Assembly (NCBI GenBank): GCA_945898195.1
Contig: CAMDHM010000003.1
Span: 1-45,844, forward strand
DNA: 45,844 nucleotides
Direction: 5' to 3'
DNA from: Pseudobacteriovorax antillogorgiicola
GTDB taxonomy: Bacteria; Bdellovibrionota_B; Oligoflexia; Oligoflexales; RGVZ01
The first letter of the stretch is position 1; every line of letters begins with the position of its first letter. Shown one piece after another: positions 33,769-42,466 of the stretch. A program made the translations under genes and the position numbers. The notes below the pieces were generated by a model that saw only the letters and a program-made list of their open reading frames with translations, did not search any database and was not told where the DNA came from.

Positions 33769-34275
33769 TTAGTTTACACTGGATTGAACCTTTTTCGTTA
33801 GTTGGTTCAGGTGTTGGTGAATATCTTCTGCCGAAGTATGCCCAACAGCACGGGCCACGATGTGCCCACCAGCGTCTATGAACAATAATGTTGGGACGGA
33901 TGAGATTTTAAATTCAGCCCCAATTTCCTGTTTCGTATCGACCACGGTCGAGGCTTGGAGTGAAACGGCCAAAGGGCCAGCTCGTTCTAAATATTTGCGC
34001 GCAAGGGCCGGGTCGTCATCCAAACTTACGGTCAAAAATTGGACTTTGCCGGCTTTGATGGTTTCCAATACCGTTTCCATCGTTTTGCGGCATCCGACAC
34101 ACCACGACGCCCAAAATTGAATCACGGCAGGCCCTTTAATTGAAATGGGGTTGCTGGCCGCCGTATCAAGCCGGATTACGCTTGGTTTTGTAAATGCCTC
34201 AAAGGAACTTTCTGCGAATGCAGCGCTTGAGATGCTGGTGAGGGTGGCTAATGCCATGATGTGAAATAGATTCAT
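33769..34275 (-). CDS. TlpA-like periplasmic thioredoxin
   Basis: This is a 168-residue exported thioredoxin-fold protein with a signal peptide (cleavage near AAFA-ES), the redox motif WCVGC (Cys59, Cys62) in FWASWCVGCRK, and the cis-proline strand VPTLLFIDAGG. It should reduce or exchange disulfides in the periplasm. Its ATG overlaps the upstream thioredoxin-like lipoprotein stop by ATGA, and it lies 5 bases before the DUF4266-like gene, so it is part of that operon. Confidence 0.88.
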   Translation of the reverse strand: MNLFHIMALATLTSISSAAFAESSFEAFTKPSVIRLDTAASNPISIKGPAVIQFWASWCVGCRKTMETVLETIKAGKVQFLTVSLDDDPALARKYLERAGPLAVSLQASTVVDTKQEIGAEFKISSVPTLLFIDAGGHIVARAVGHTSAEDIHQHLNQLTKKVQSSVN

Positions 34276-34853
34276 TGGGCACCAGAGGCGAGTGTTTCAA
34301 GCGCGCCGAAAATAATGTCATGGCTTGTTGCTTCATTGAGTGACAAGCCTTGTCCGCTTTGGCCGAGGACAATAATGACATTGCGGTCGGGGGCAGCTTG
34401 ATTTTTTTGTAGTGAGAGCCAGAGGCGGGCATGGTCATCTTGGGTACGAAGAGATTGGGGGGCGAACTTAGTCATGAATGTAGAAAAGTCAGATTCTTGG
34501 AAGTCCTCAGGGAAATCCGTAAATACGGCGACATGAGTTATTTTATCTTTTAACGAGCTGCCCTGGATGCGACGCGTGTATTCCTCTGCATCGTGTTGGC
34601 AGGTGAGGCACGTTACGCCAGCGAATTGAAAGATGGCCGATTTTTTTCCCGATGCCAAAAGAATATCTCGAAGGTTTGTTATCCTTCCGTTCGATAGAAT
34701 TTCCCAGGTGGATGCCGGTAGTGGGCGCAGGCCGAAGGCGTGTGCGTTGGCATCGGATTGTGGTTGCCGCGTGCCTGGAGCCGTTGTTGCTGGTTGACTG
34801 CTCGCGCAGGCATGTAGTGATAGTCCCATAAGGATGGCGAAAAAAAACTTCAT
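34272..34853 (-). CDS. thioredoxin-fold lipoprotein
   Basis: This is a 193-residue lipoprotein (LHAC, Cys16) whose mature domain looks like an AhpC/TlpA-type thioredoxin fold: SAIFQFAGVTCLTC with Cys82 and Cys85, then VAVFTDFP and NVIIVLG. The CLTC motif sits where a thioredoxin CxxC is expected. The ATG at 34853 follows GAGGT by about 6 bases and is preferred to the frame start at 34880. It is first in the operon leading to TlpA-like, DUF4266-like and DUF3570-like genes, and divergent from another thioredoxin-like lipoprotein gene at 35142. Confidence 0.78.
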   Translation of the reverse strand: MKFFFAILMGLSLHACASSQPATTAPGTRQPQSDANAHAFGLRPLPASTWEILSNGRITNLRDILLASGKKSAIFQFAGVTCLTCQHDAEEYTRRIQGSSLKDKITHVAVFTDFPEDFQESDFSTFMTKFAPQSLRTQDDHARLWLSLQKNQAAPDRNVIIVLGQSGQGLSLNEATSHDIIFGALETLASGAQ

Positions 34854-35141
34854 GCACACCTCGTGTAGATACGGTCCCAAGGAGCAAAATGTATGCCGTA
34901 CTATGCTTGTGGATTTTGGTTCGTAACTTACCGACTCGACGGCTGTTTTAGTCTTTGCATTGGGGGGAGTGAAAGCGTTTGGTGCCTACCGCTTTGACAC
35001 TGTCAATAGGACCGACAAACTCGGCTAGGATTTTAGCGAGAAGCTGTTTTGCAAGGGGCTGAATTTGCTGCTTTTAGGCATAAAATCAGCGCGGCATGCT
35101 TTTTGAAGTGGATTACCCACCAAATGAAAGTCGAGGTTGCC

Positions 35142-36128
35142 ATGCGTCTGGTCCTGAATTCGGTTGTTGGTTTTCTCGCTGGGGCGACGGCCGCTTGCAC
35201 GGCAGTCCATCGGGGTGTCGTTGGAGTTGGTGCGGTCCGAGGGTCCGACTTGACGTCTATTGATATGAACATGCCACGTGCGGCCGATCTGCAGGCACAC
35301 AATCAAGAGGCTGACGCCCTGATTCAACGCCGTGCCTTTGGTTACCGCCTTCGGGTCGTACCCGTTGATGAGGGATGCACCGGAGCAACTAAGGTAGACC
35401 AGACTGGAATTTTTGAAGCCACGACACGTTTGGCCTCTAAAATTCACCAGGGCTGCGATTACACGCTTACCCTTGAACTTGGTTCCTTGGGGAGCTCTGG
35501 GCACATGTTGGAACGCGTGTTGTTTCGCAACGATCCTAGTTTGAAAATCGCCAAGATGGACATCCTGGGAAAAGCGTCCTTTCAAACAAGCCTTTCGTTG
35601 CGGGATTTGAGCTCAAACCAAGCGATCAATGTGATTCCAAATACGAACCCCAACAACGAGCTTCAGGGTCAGCCTTCGACTCCAGTTTTGCCAGCCCTTC
35701 CGTCCGACAAAGATGTCGAAGTGACGGACGCCAACGGCGCAAAGGTAATGCTATCGTCGTTCTTTAAAGGCGATTATCTTTTGCTGGATTTTTCCCAGCC
35801 TGGCTGCAGTGCATGCGTTTCAATGGCGCAAGAGTTAGCCGATGACGAGGATTTTCGCTGGGCTTTCACAGGTGCATCCGCAAAGTGCTCTCACGCAACG
35901 GTGGTGCCCTCAAGTCAAATGAGTTCATGGCTCCGCATGTTTCCTGTGTCTGGAACGGTCGGGGCTCATTCTATCTTTCCCTCTGGTGGATTTGCTGCGG
36001 TCGCAGGAAAGCTGGGCAGGACAATTACGGCAACTCCAACGTTTATGCTCGTGGATCGTTCAGGGAAAGTGATTGATAGCGGGGAAGGAAATTTGCCTGA
36101 CAGTGCATTTAGCGTCTGTGGGCGCTAA
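35142..36128 (+). CDS. lipoprotein with C-terminal thioredoxin-like domain
   Basis: This is a 328-residue lipoprotein (GATAAC, Cys19). The first ~180 residues form an unrecognised, probably beta-rich domain. Residues about 190-328 are thioredoxin-like with DFSQPGCSACVSM (Cys222, Cys225) and the cis-proline segment ATPTFMLVDRSG. Two further cysteines (SAKCS and the terminal SVCGR) could take part in exchange. The ATG at 35142 has GAGG 5 bases upstream. It is divergent from the DUF3570-type operon and its stop overlaps the convergent tatC stop. Confidence 0.82.
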   Translation: MRLVLNSVVGFLAGATAACTAVHRGVVGVGAVRGSDLTSIDMNMPRAADLQAHNQEADALIQRRAFGYRLRVVPVDEGCTGATKVDQTGIFEATTRLASKIHQGCDYTLTLELGSLGSSGHMLERVLFRNDPSLKIAKMDILGKASFQTSLSLRDLSSNQAINVIPNTNPNNELQGQPSTPVLPALPSDKDVEVTDANGAKVMLSSFFKGDYLLLDFSQPGCSACVSMAQELADDEDFRWAFTGASAKCSHATVVPSSQMSSWLRMFPVSGTVGAHSIFPSGGFAAVAGKLGRTITATPTFMLVDRSGKVIDSGEGNLPDSAFSVCGR

Positions 36129-37663
36129 CTGCCAAAAAGGGCAGTGGCCTGAAAAATGATGGTATATCCAGTTAAGGTGCCCCGATCATTGAACGTCGTG
36201 GTATTGACCCGGTCCGTGGCGGTCACAAGATTAAATTCTGAAGAGTATTTTGATATGATGGGCAGTTCAGTCCAAAGTGACAGTATGTAGCCATCAACGC
36301 TTGTTTTGAGGTCGATCGGTTGATTTGATTTTCTTGCTTTAGCCCAATTTTCAACCCAGGCGACGCCTACAAGCGCCGTCAATCGTGTCGTCCTCAGTTT
36401 GTAGTTGTCAATGACCTGGTTGATCGCATCTGCCCCTTCGGTCGTCGCGACTGGCGACAGAACAAAATCCTTTTCATACCCCCCCCCAAGAGATCGTCCG
36501 GTTAAATCAAGATAGGATATGCCGGCCAAAAAAGACGGCGAGCCGGTACGAGAATCATTGGATCCAGGGAGTTTGTAGGTGCCTACCATAGTTGTGCCAG
36601 TGCCATTGAAGTCCACATCAATATTGCGCATGTTTTCGGTCTTGAGGGGCTCGTAAGGACCAAGGACTATGTCCATGCTAGCGGCCAAACTCCAATTTTT
36701 GGCTGAAGTATTGTGCCCGACACTGATGCGGCCTGATCGCCCCTTGATGGCATGTATCGATTCTGTTCGCAGGTTATAAGATGCCAGCCCGGTTCCAAAC
36801 GTCCAAAACGACTTGATGCCGGGCATTTGGTCAACCTCTGCTGCGCGAGCCACGCTTGGATTGATGCCTAAAAGTGCAGCGGAACTAAGGATTAAAAACA
36901 ACATTGCCGCGGTTCCGCCTCCGGTGTGTTCCGTTTTAGTTTTGAGTGCACGATTTTTTTCAAGGCGTTGGATGATCAAGATCGATAACTCAAAAAGACT
37001 GTAAAGCGGTATTGCCATGACAAATTGTGAAACTGGGTCCGGGCCCGGCGTTAGAATCGCTGCGATGATTAAAATAATAACAACGGCAATGCGACGCTGC
37101 GATGTCAGGCTTTTGGAGTCTATAATGTCTAGGAGCGACAGTAATACGAGGATTAAGGGCGTCTCAAAGACGAGTCCAAATCCAGCAAAAAGCAAGATCA
37201 ATAGTCCGATATAATCCGTGACCGTAATGATGGGCACGCCAACCTCGATTCCCACGGTGATCAGGAAGGTGAGGGTAAACGGCAGTGCGACGAAGTAACA
37301 AAAAGAAATTCCTGCAAGAAATAATACCACCGAGCCCCAAATGAACGGCAGGACATATTTTCGTTCAGCAGGATATAGCCCTGGTTCAAAAAATTTCCAA
37401 AATTCGCGCAGCCAAAATGGACTTGTGACGATCACGGCCGCCATAAAAGCCACTTTCATACCAACTAGCATGACATCCATTGGTCCCGTAAAATGCAGGG
37501 CCGGTACCCCTGGGGGTAGTGCGTTTACGAGTGGGATTTTAAGAAAGTTGATCAAGGCCTGGGCTTTAAACATCATCAGGAAGAAGGTAACAATGATCAC
37601 AGTTACTGATCTAGTAAGGCGTATTCTGAGTTCGTCGAGGTGTTCCATAAGTTGCATTTGCAT
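36125..37663 (-). CDS. tatC: TatC with internal signal peptide and C-terminal barrel-like domain
   Basis: Residues 1-235 are a full TatC, the twin-arginine translocase subunit that recognises signal peptides: HLDELRIRL at 8-16, FWKFFEPGLYPAERK at 88-102, LTPGPDPVSQ at 204-213, and six membrane helices. After a basic cytoplasmic stretch (KNRALKTKTEHT, 236-247) comes a second signal-like segment. It has a hydrophobic core at 254-268 and ARA-AEV at 272-277, which fits a signal peptidase site. Residues about 278-512 look like an outer-membrane beta-barrel (GRISVGHNTS, FLAGISYLDL, LTALVGVAWVENW). Usual TatC length is ~250, so about half is extra. An internal ATG at codon 254 (36904) has GGAGG 13 bases upstream and could start the second part separately. 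The start overlaps the polA stop by one base (TGATG). Confidence 0.9.
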   Translation of the reverse strand: MQMQLMEHLDELRIRLTRSVTVIIVTFFLMMFKAQALINFLKIPLVNALPPGVPALHFTGPMDVMLVGMKVAFMAAVIVTSPFWLREFWKFFEPGLYPAERKYVLPFIWGSVVLFLAGISFCYFVALPFTLTFLITVGIEVGVPIITVTDYIGLLILLFAGFGLVFETPLILVLLSLLDIIDSKSLTSQRRIAVVIILIIAAILTPGPDPVSQFVMAIPLYSLFELSILIIQRLEKNRALKTKTEHTGGGTAAMLFLILSSAALLGINPSVARAAEVDQMPGIKSFWTFGTGLASYNLRTESIHAIKGRSGRISVGHNTSAKNWSLAASMDIVLGPYEPLKTENMRNIDVDFNGTGTTMVGTYKLPGSNDSRTGSPSFLAGISYLDLTGRSLGGGYEKDFVLSPVATTEGADAINQVIDNYKLRTTRLTALVGVAWVENWAKARKSNQPIDLKTSVDGYILSLWTELPIISKYSSEFNLVTATDRVNTTTFNDRGTLTGYTIIFQATALFGS

Positions 37664-40509
37664 CAGTGAGCCTCCAGCCAATTACCGCCCGTGCCCACTT
37701 CTACCTTCAATGGAACATTTAGTTCCATGGCATGTTCCATCGCATGACGGATGATTTCAGCGGCCTTCGGTGCCTCTTCGCGTGGCGATTCAAAGACCAA
37801 TTCATCGTGGACTTGCAGGAGAAGTTTTGTCGAGAGGCCGGCGGCACGCAGGTCCCGTTCAACGTGAATCATCGCCATTTTGATTAGGTCAGCGGCGCTA
37901 CCCTGAATTGGGGAGTTAACGGCGATGTTTTCGGCGTTCACTTGGGCTAGTCGATCGGTGGAATGCAAATCTGGCATTGGACGACGGCGGCCGGTGATCG
38001 TCTCGGTGTAGCCCGTGGCTTTGGCTTTGGCGACCGCGCCTGCGATGTAGTCTTTGATTCGAGGGTAACCAGCAAAATATTTTTCGATGAATTCCTTTGC
38101 CTCGGCCATGGAGACTCCGGTCTCACGAGCCAGGCGTTGTGGTCCCATCCCGTAAATGATTCCAAAGTTAATGGCTTTGGCTCGAGACCGCAGGGTCTGA
38201 TCAACGGCATCTGGACTGACGCCAAAGATGCGTGACGCGGTCGCATTGTGGATGTCCATTCCATTACGAAAGGCTTCGGCCAATGCGGCCTCATCGGCGA
38301 TGTGAGCAAGAATGCGTAGTTCAACCTGAGAGTAATCGGCGGAGATCAAAACCCAGTTGTCGATGCCGGCCCGAAAGGCGCGGCGAATTTCTCGGCCCTG
38401 CGCGGTGCGGATCGGTATATTTTGTAAGTTTGGATCGGATGAACTAAGGCGGCCAGTGGCCGTTCCGGTCTGATGAAAACTCGTGTGAATGCGATTTGTA
38501 TTGGGATTGATCAACTGCGGGAGAGCATCAACATAGGTGTTCTTGAGCTTCGCAACGGAACGGTAGGCGAGCATGGCCTCTGGCAGGGGGTGCGCACTCA
38601 GGGCTTCAAGCACGGAAACATCGGTGGAAAAGCCAGACTTGGTCTTTTTCAGGCGTTTTATGCCAAGTTGTTCCTGAACCTTCAATTTTTCAAACAGGAT
38701 GGTCTGCAACTGCTTGGTGGAGTTGATGTTAAATTCTTCACCCGCGAGTTCATGGATTTTCTTTTCTAGACGAGCAATTTCAATGGCGAGGTAGTCGGAT
38801 ATTTTAGAGAGTTCTGCGGCGTCAATAAAGATGCCTTCACGTTCCATCGCTGCCAAAATCGGGACGAGCGGCATTTCAATGTCATGTAAAACTTTTTCAA
38901 GCCGGGCTTTGCGAATCTCCGGCATGAAATGTTCATAGAGGCGGAACGTGACTTCAGCATCTTCGATTGCATATTCGCTTAGCTTGTCGAGGGGGGCTTC
39001 GCTCATCGGGATTTCGCCGCGTAAGCCAATCAGGTCTGAGGTTGGGGTTTTGAGTATACCCAGGTGACGCATGGCGCAGGCATCAAGTCCATGTTCGCGT
39101 CCAATGGAATCCAGCAACCACGAACACAGCATCGTGTCGACAAACGGACCGACCACTTCGATGCCGGCATTGCGAAGCATCTGTAGGTCAAACTTTAAGT
39201 TGTGGGCGACTTTGATTTGGTTTGGTTGTCCAAATTTCGCAGGCTGTTCAAGCCACAATTTCACGCCGGCAAGGACGTCTCTTTCGGTGAGGCCGCCTTC
39301 GAGATGCTTGTTGATGAGCGGGATGTACCAACCTTGTCCGGCGGAGGTACTTGCGCTCAGGCCGATCGGGCGGTCATTAACGATGTTGAGGCCGGTGGTT
39401 TCGGTGTCAAAACTTACGGTCTTGGAATTGCTCAAAACCTTCAGCGCGGCGTTCAACTTATCTGGGGTGTTTGCTAAAATATAGCCGTCGCGATTCAATG
39501 ACGGATTTGCAGCAGGCAGGGGCACCTCTTCAGGCATTGCGCCAGGTATTGCGGTAGTTGTTGCTGGTGGCCGCGACTGACGTTGCAAGTCCTTGACCTC
39601 GGCCCGGACGCGCTGCGCCAGGTTGCGAAACTCCATCTCATCAAAGAAATGCTGCAGCTTGGGATTAGCCATGGCGGTCTTCGGGTCAAATTTCATATCT
39701 TCTAAGAGGTGATCCAATTCCAAGTCAATTTTGATTCGCAGTAATTCTCTCGAAAGAAACGCAGCATCTTTAGAGGACCTCAGAGATTCTCGTTGCTTGT
39801 CGTTCGTGATGGCGTCCAGGTTGTCGTAGATGCCTTCAAGGCTGCCGTAGGCAGCGATCAGCTTGGCCGCACCTTTGTCTCCGATACCGTGGACCCCAGG
39901 AACGTTATCGGCCGTGTCGCCAATCATGGCGAGGGCATCGACGACATGCTCTGGTCCGCAGGAAAACTTTTCCTGGACCCCGGCGATGTCTACTATTTGA
40001 GCAGGGGCGGCTTTTTTTGGCGAATACAGAAAGATGTTGTGATTGATCAACTGCATGAAGTCTTTATCGCCCGATACGATGTAGCAGGTCAGGTCGGGCC
40101 CGGCGTATTGCTTGACGAGGCTGCCAATCAAATCGTCAGCCTCCATTCCCGGACGTTTGAGGAGTTTGCAGCCCAAAGTTTCAAAGAGGCGAAACAGATA
40201 TGGCAGTTGGCGTGCAAGATCTTCAGGCATTTCGGACCTGTTGGCCTTGTATAGCGGGTACATCTGGTGCCGAAAGGTCGGCTCTTTGCTATCGGTCGCA
40301 ATGACTAGGTAGTCGGGTTTTTCCTCTTCGATCAGTTTCATCAGGAAGATGGCTGAACCGTAGATGGCAGACGTCGGAATTCCGGAGGAGGTGCTCAAGG
40401 GACGGGCGGCAAAGGCGTGGTAGCTCCTAAAGGCGAGGGCCATGGCGTCCACGACAAACAAGCGGAGTGGGTGTTTCGGGGAAATTTTATCCGTTTCAGT
40501 TTTGTTCAT
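37663..40509 (-). CDS. polA: DNA polymerase I
   Basis: This 948-residue protein has all three polymerase I domains. The N-terminal 5'-3' exonuclease (about 1-300) includes FVVDAMALAFRSYHAF and GMEADDLIGSL. The 3'-5' exonuclease (about 350-530) has SFDTETTGL, giving the metal-binding Asp and Glu of proofreading enzymes. The polymerase domain has motif A ISADYSQVELRILAHIAD, motif B KAINFGIIYGMG and motif C LLQVHDELVFE. It fills gaps in repair and replaces RNA primers in the cytoplasm. The ATG at 40509 was chosen as the start nearest the conserved first strand; its ribosome binding site is weak. It is divergent from gltA and coupled to tatC. Confidence 0.97.
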   Translation of the reverse strand: MNKTETDKISPKHPLRLFVVDAMALAFRSYHAFAARPLSTSSGIPTSAIYGSAIFLMKLIEEEKPDYLVIATDSKEPTFRHQMYPLYKANRSEMPEDLARQLPYLFRLFETLGCKLLKRPGMEADDLIGSLVKQYAGPDLTCYIVSGDKDFMQLINHNIFLYSPKKAAPAQIVDIAGVQEKFSCGPEHVVDALAMIGDTADNVPGVHGIGDKGAAKLIAAYGSLEGIYDNLDAITNDKQRESLRSSKDAAFLSRELLRIKIDLELDHLLEDMKFDPKTAMANPKLQHFFDEMEFRNLAQRVRAEVKDLQRQSRPPATTTAIPGAMPEEVPLPAANPSLNRDGYILANTPDKLNAALKVLSNSKTVSFDTETTGLNIVNDRPIGLSASTSAGQGWYIPLINKHLEGGLTERDVLAGVKLWLEQPAKFGQPNQIKVAHNLKFDLQMLRNAGIEVVGPFVDTMLCSWLLDSIGREHGLDACAMRHLGILKTPTSDLIGLRGEIPMSEAPLDKLSEYAIEDAEVTFRLYEHFMPEIRKARLEKVLHDIEMPLVPILAAMEREGIFIDAAELSKISDYLAIEIARLEKKIHELAGEEFNINSTKQLQTILFEKLKVQEQLGIKRLKKTKSGFSTDVSVLEALSAHPLPEAMLAYRSVAKLKNTYVDALPQLINPNTNRIHTSFHQTGTATGRLSSSDPNLQNIPIRTAQGREIRRAFRAGIDNWVLISADYSQVELRILAHIADEAALAEAFRNGMDIHNATASRIFGVSPDAVDQTLRSRAKAINFGIIYGMGPQRLARETGVSMAEAKEFIEKYFAGYPRIKDYIAGAVAKAKATGYTETITGRRRPMPDLHSTDRLAQVNAENIAVNSPIQGSAADLIKMAMIHVERDLRAAGLSTKLLLQVHDELVFESPREEAPKAAEIIRHAMEHAMELNVPLKVEVGTGGNWLEAH

Positions 40510-40529
40510 GTTGTTCCGCTCTCTTGGGT

Positions 40530-40558
40530 TTGCCTTCGAAGCTCCCTTTCTATACGAT
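40530..40558 (+). promoter_or_regulatory. candidate promoter of gltA
   Basis: TTGCCT (40530-40535) and TACGAT (40553-40558) lie 17 bases apart, giving a transcription start about 47 bases before the gltA ATG. Both boxes are imperfect, so this is tentative. Confidence 0.4.
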
Positions 40559-40611
40559 ATGAGAGGCATTTTTGCAGTCGGAAAACCAATTTGGGCTAGG
40601 AGTCAGGTCCC

Positions 40612-41907
40612 ATGAGCGATTTTGCTGAGTTGAATTACGCCGGGAAGACTTACCAGCTGCCAGTTATCACTGGCAGTGAGGGCGAAAAAGGTGTGGATAT
40701 TACCAAGTTGCGTGACCAGTCTGGGCTGATCACCCTTGATTCAGGCTACGGGAATACGGGGTCGTGTAAGAGTTCCATCACCTTTATCGACGGTGAGAAA
40801 GGGATTTTGCGTTACCGCGGCATTCCAATCGATCAATTGGCCGAAAAATCGACTTTCGTCGAGACGTCGTATCTGCTGATTTACGGATACTTGCCGAGTA
40901 AAACGCAGCTATCGGATTTCCGCCAAATGCTCACGCGGCATTCTCTGATTCACGAAGATATGCTGCACTTCTACGATAGCTACCCTTCATCGGCGCATCC
41001 GATGGCGATTCTTTCTTCGATGGTTTGCTCGCTGTCGAGTTACTATCCGGAATGGTTGAATCCCCACGATGAAAACCAAGTCAATCAACTTGTGCCGCGC
41101 GTTCTTTCAAAGGTTCGTACGATCGCTGCCTACTCTTACAAGAAGTCCATCGGTCAACCGGTGATCTATCCGAAAAATTCCCTCGATTACTGCGCGAACT
41201 TTTTGAACATGATGTTCGCTGTTCCCTCCGAGCCCTACGAAGTCGATCCAGAATTGGTCAAGACGCTTAATCTGCTCATGATCCTTCATGCGGATCACGA
41301 ACAGAATTGTTCGACATCGACGGTCCGTATGGTGGGCTCTGCAGATGCCAACCTTTTTGCATCGATTGCTGCAGGCATTTGTGCCTTGTGGGGTCCGAAG
41401 CATGGTGGGGCCAATCAAGAAGTCGTTGAAATGCTGGAAGGCATCGTGGCCAAGGGCGGAGATGTGAAGAAGGCCGTGGCTGCAGCGAAGGATAAAAATA
41501 GCGGTTTCCGTCTAATGGGCTTTGGACATCGCGTTTACAAGAACTACGATCCGCGCGCCAAAGTAATCAAGGCCGCATGCGATAAGATGCTGGCCACAAG
41601 GGGAATTAATGATCCGCTGCTTGATGTTGCCAAGCAGCTTGAAGAGGCGGCCCTTTCAGATCCCTACTTCATTGAACGCAAGCTTTATCCAAACGTCGAT
41701 TTCTATAGCGGCGTGATCTACCGTGCGATGGGCATACCGACGGAGATGTTCACCGTGATGTTTGCCCTCGGTCGGTTGCCGGGATGGATTGCGCAATGGC
41801 TTGAAATGCACCGGGAAGATGGGGGGCGGATTAACCGTCCTCGTCAGATTTACACAGGCGAGAATTTGCGTGACTACGTTCCGATGGAAGAGCGCAAGGA
41901 ACGTTAA
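40612..41907 (+). CDS. gltA: citrate synthase
   Basis: This 431-residue protein matches bacterial hexameric citrate synthase in length and order. It condenses acetyl-CoA with oxaloacetate at the entry of the citric acid cycle. Active-site residues are visible: His in LHADHEQN near 226, His in GFGHRVYKNYDPRAK near 306, and Asp in NVDFYSG near 361. The N-terminal Lys-rich beta domain, where NADH can bind in this type, is present (ITLDSGYGNTGSCKSSITFIDG). AGGAG lies 9 bases before the ATG. Confidence 0.97.
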   Translation: MSDFAELNYAGKTYQLPVITGSEGEKGVDITKLRDQSGLITLDSGYGNTGSCKSSITFIDGEKGILRYRGIPIDQLAEKSTFVETSYLLIYGYLPSKTQLSDFRQMLTRHSLIHEDMLHFYDSYPSSAHPMAILSSMVCSLSSYYPEWLNPHDENQVNQLVPRVLSKVRTIAAYSYKKSIGQPVIYPKNSLDYCANFLNMMFAVPSEPYEVDPELVKTLNLLMILHADHEQNCSTSTVRMVGSADANLFASIAAGICALWGPKHGGANQEVVEMLEGIVAKGGDVKKAVAAAKDKNSGFRLMGFGHRVYKNYDPRAKVIKAACDKMLATRGINDPLLDVAKQLEEAALSDPYFIERKLYPNVDFYSGVIYRAMGIPTEMFTVMFALGRLPGWIAQWLEMHREDGGRINRPRQIYTGENLRDYVPMEERKER

Positions 41908-41941
41908 GCCTTCAGTAACTTCAGAGAGTTTACGATTTGAG

Positions 41942-42430
41942 ATGTCAATGATTCAGCGCCCACGCTTCTGGCTCATGAAAACTGAGCCGGAAGTTTTTTC
42001 ATTCGATGACCTGATGCGTGCTCCACGGCAGACAACGTGCTGGGAGGGTGTGCGTAATTATCAGGCTCGAAACATGATGCGCGACGACTTCAAAATTGGT
42101 GACGAAGTTCTCGTCTACCATTCGAATGCCACGCCGCCAGGCGTGGCGGGAGTGGCCCGAGTCGTGCGCGAGGCATACCCTGATCCGGCTGCCTTGGACC
42201 CCGATAGTGAATACTTTGATGAGAAGTCAGGGGCTCACGGTGAGTCTCGGTGGGTGATGGTTGATATTCAGGCTGTCGCGCCTGCTCAAAAACTTGTCAG
42301 TCTTGATGTCATTCGCAACACAGCGGGGCTAGAAGACATGCTGTTGGTCAAACGGGGACAACGGCTCTCAATCCAACCCGTGACCTTGGCTGAATGGCAG
42401 ATCGTCTGCAGGCTGTGTGGGCTTGCCTGA
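41942..42430 (+). CDS. EVE-domain (PUA-like) protein
   Basis: This is a 162-residue single EVE-domain protein: RFWLMKTEPEVFSFDDL, CWEGVRNYQARN, and GDEVLVYHSN followed by GVAGVARV. EVE domains are PUA-like folds that bind modified bases in nucleic acids; the eukaryotic relative is thymocyte nuclear protein 1. The ATG at 41942 and a second ATG at 41948 are equally possible. It follows gltA by 34 bases and probably shares its transcript, an unremarkable pairing with no functional link that I can infer. Confidence 0.92.
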   Translation: MSMIQRPRFWLMKTEPEVFSFDDLMRAPRQTTCWEGVRNYQARNMMRDDFKIGDEVLVYHSNATPPGVAGVARVVREAYPDPAALDPDSEYFDEKSGAHGESRWVMVDIQAVAPAQKLVSLDVIRNTAGLEDMLLVKRGQRLSIQPVTLAEWQIVCRLCGLA

Positions 42431-42444
42431 AGGGCTGTCATCCT

Positions 42445-42462
42445 GATTCCAATCAAGGAATC
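42445..42462. terminator. hairpin between convergent genes
   Basis: GATTCC and GGAATC pair around an AATCAA loop in the 36-base gap between the EVE gene and the convergent gene at 42467. There is no T-run on either side, so it is only a weak terminator candidate. Confidence 0.3.
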
Positions 42463-42466
42463 TATC

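Noticed and set aside
35025..35585. A 186-codon antisense frame at the start of the thioredoxin-like lipoprotein gene
   Set aside because: No domain, and the sense frame has a good ribosome binding site, lipobox and CxxC motif.
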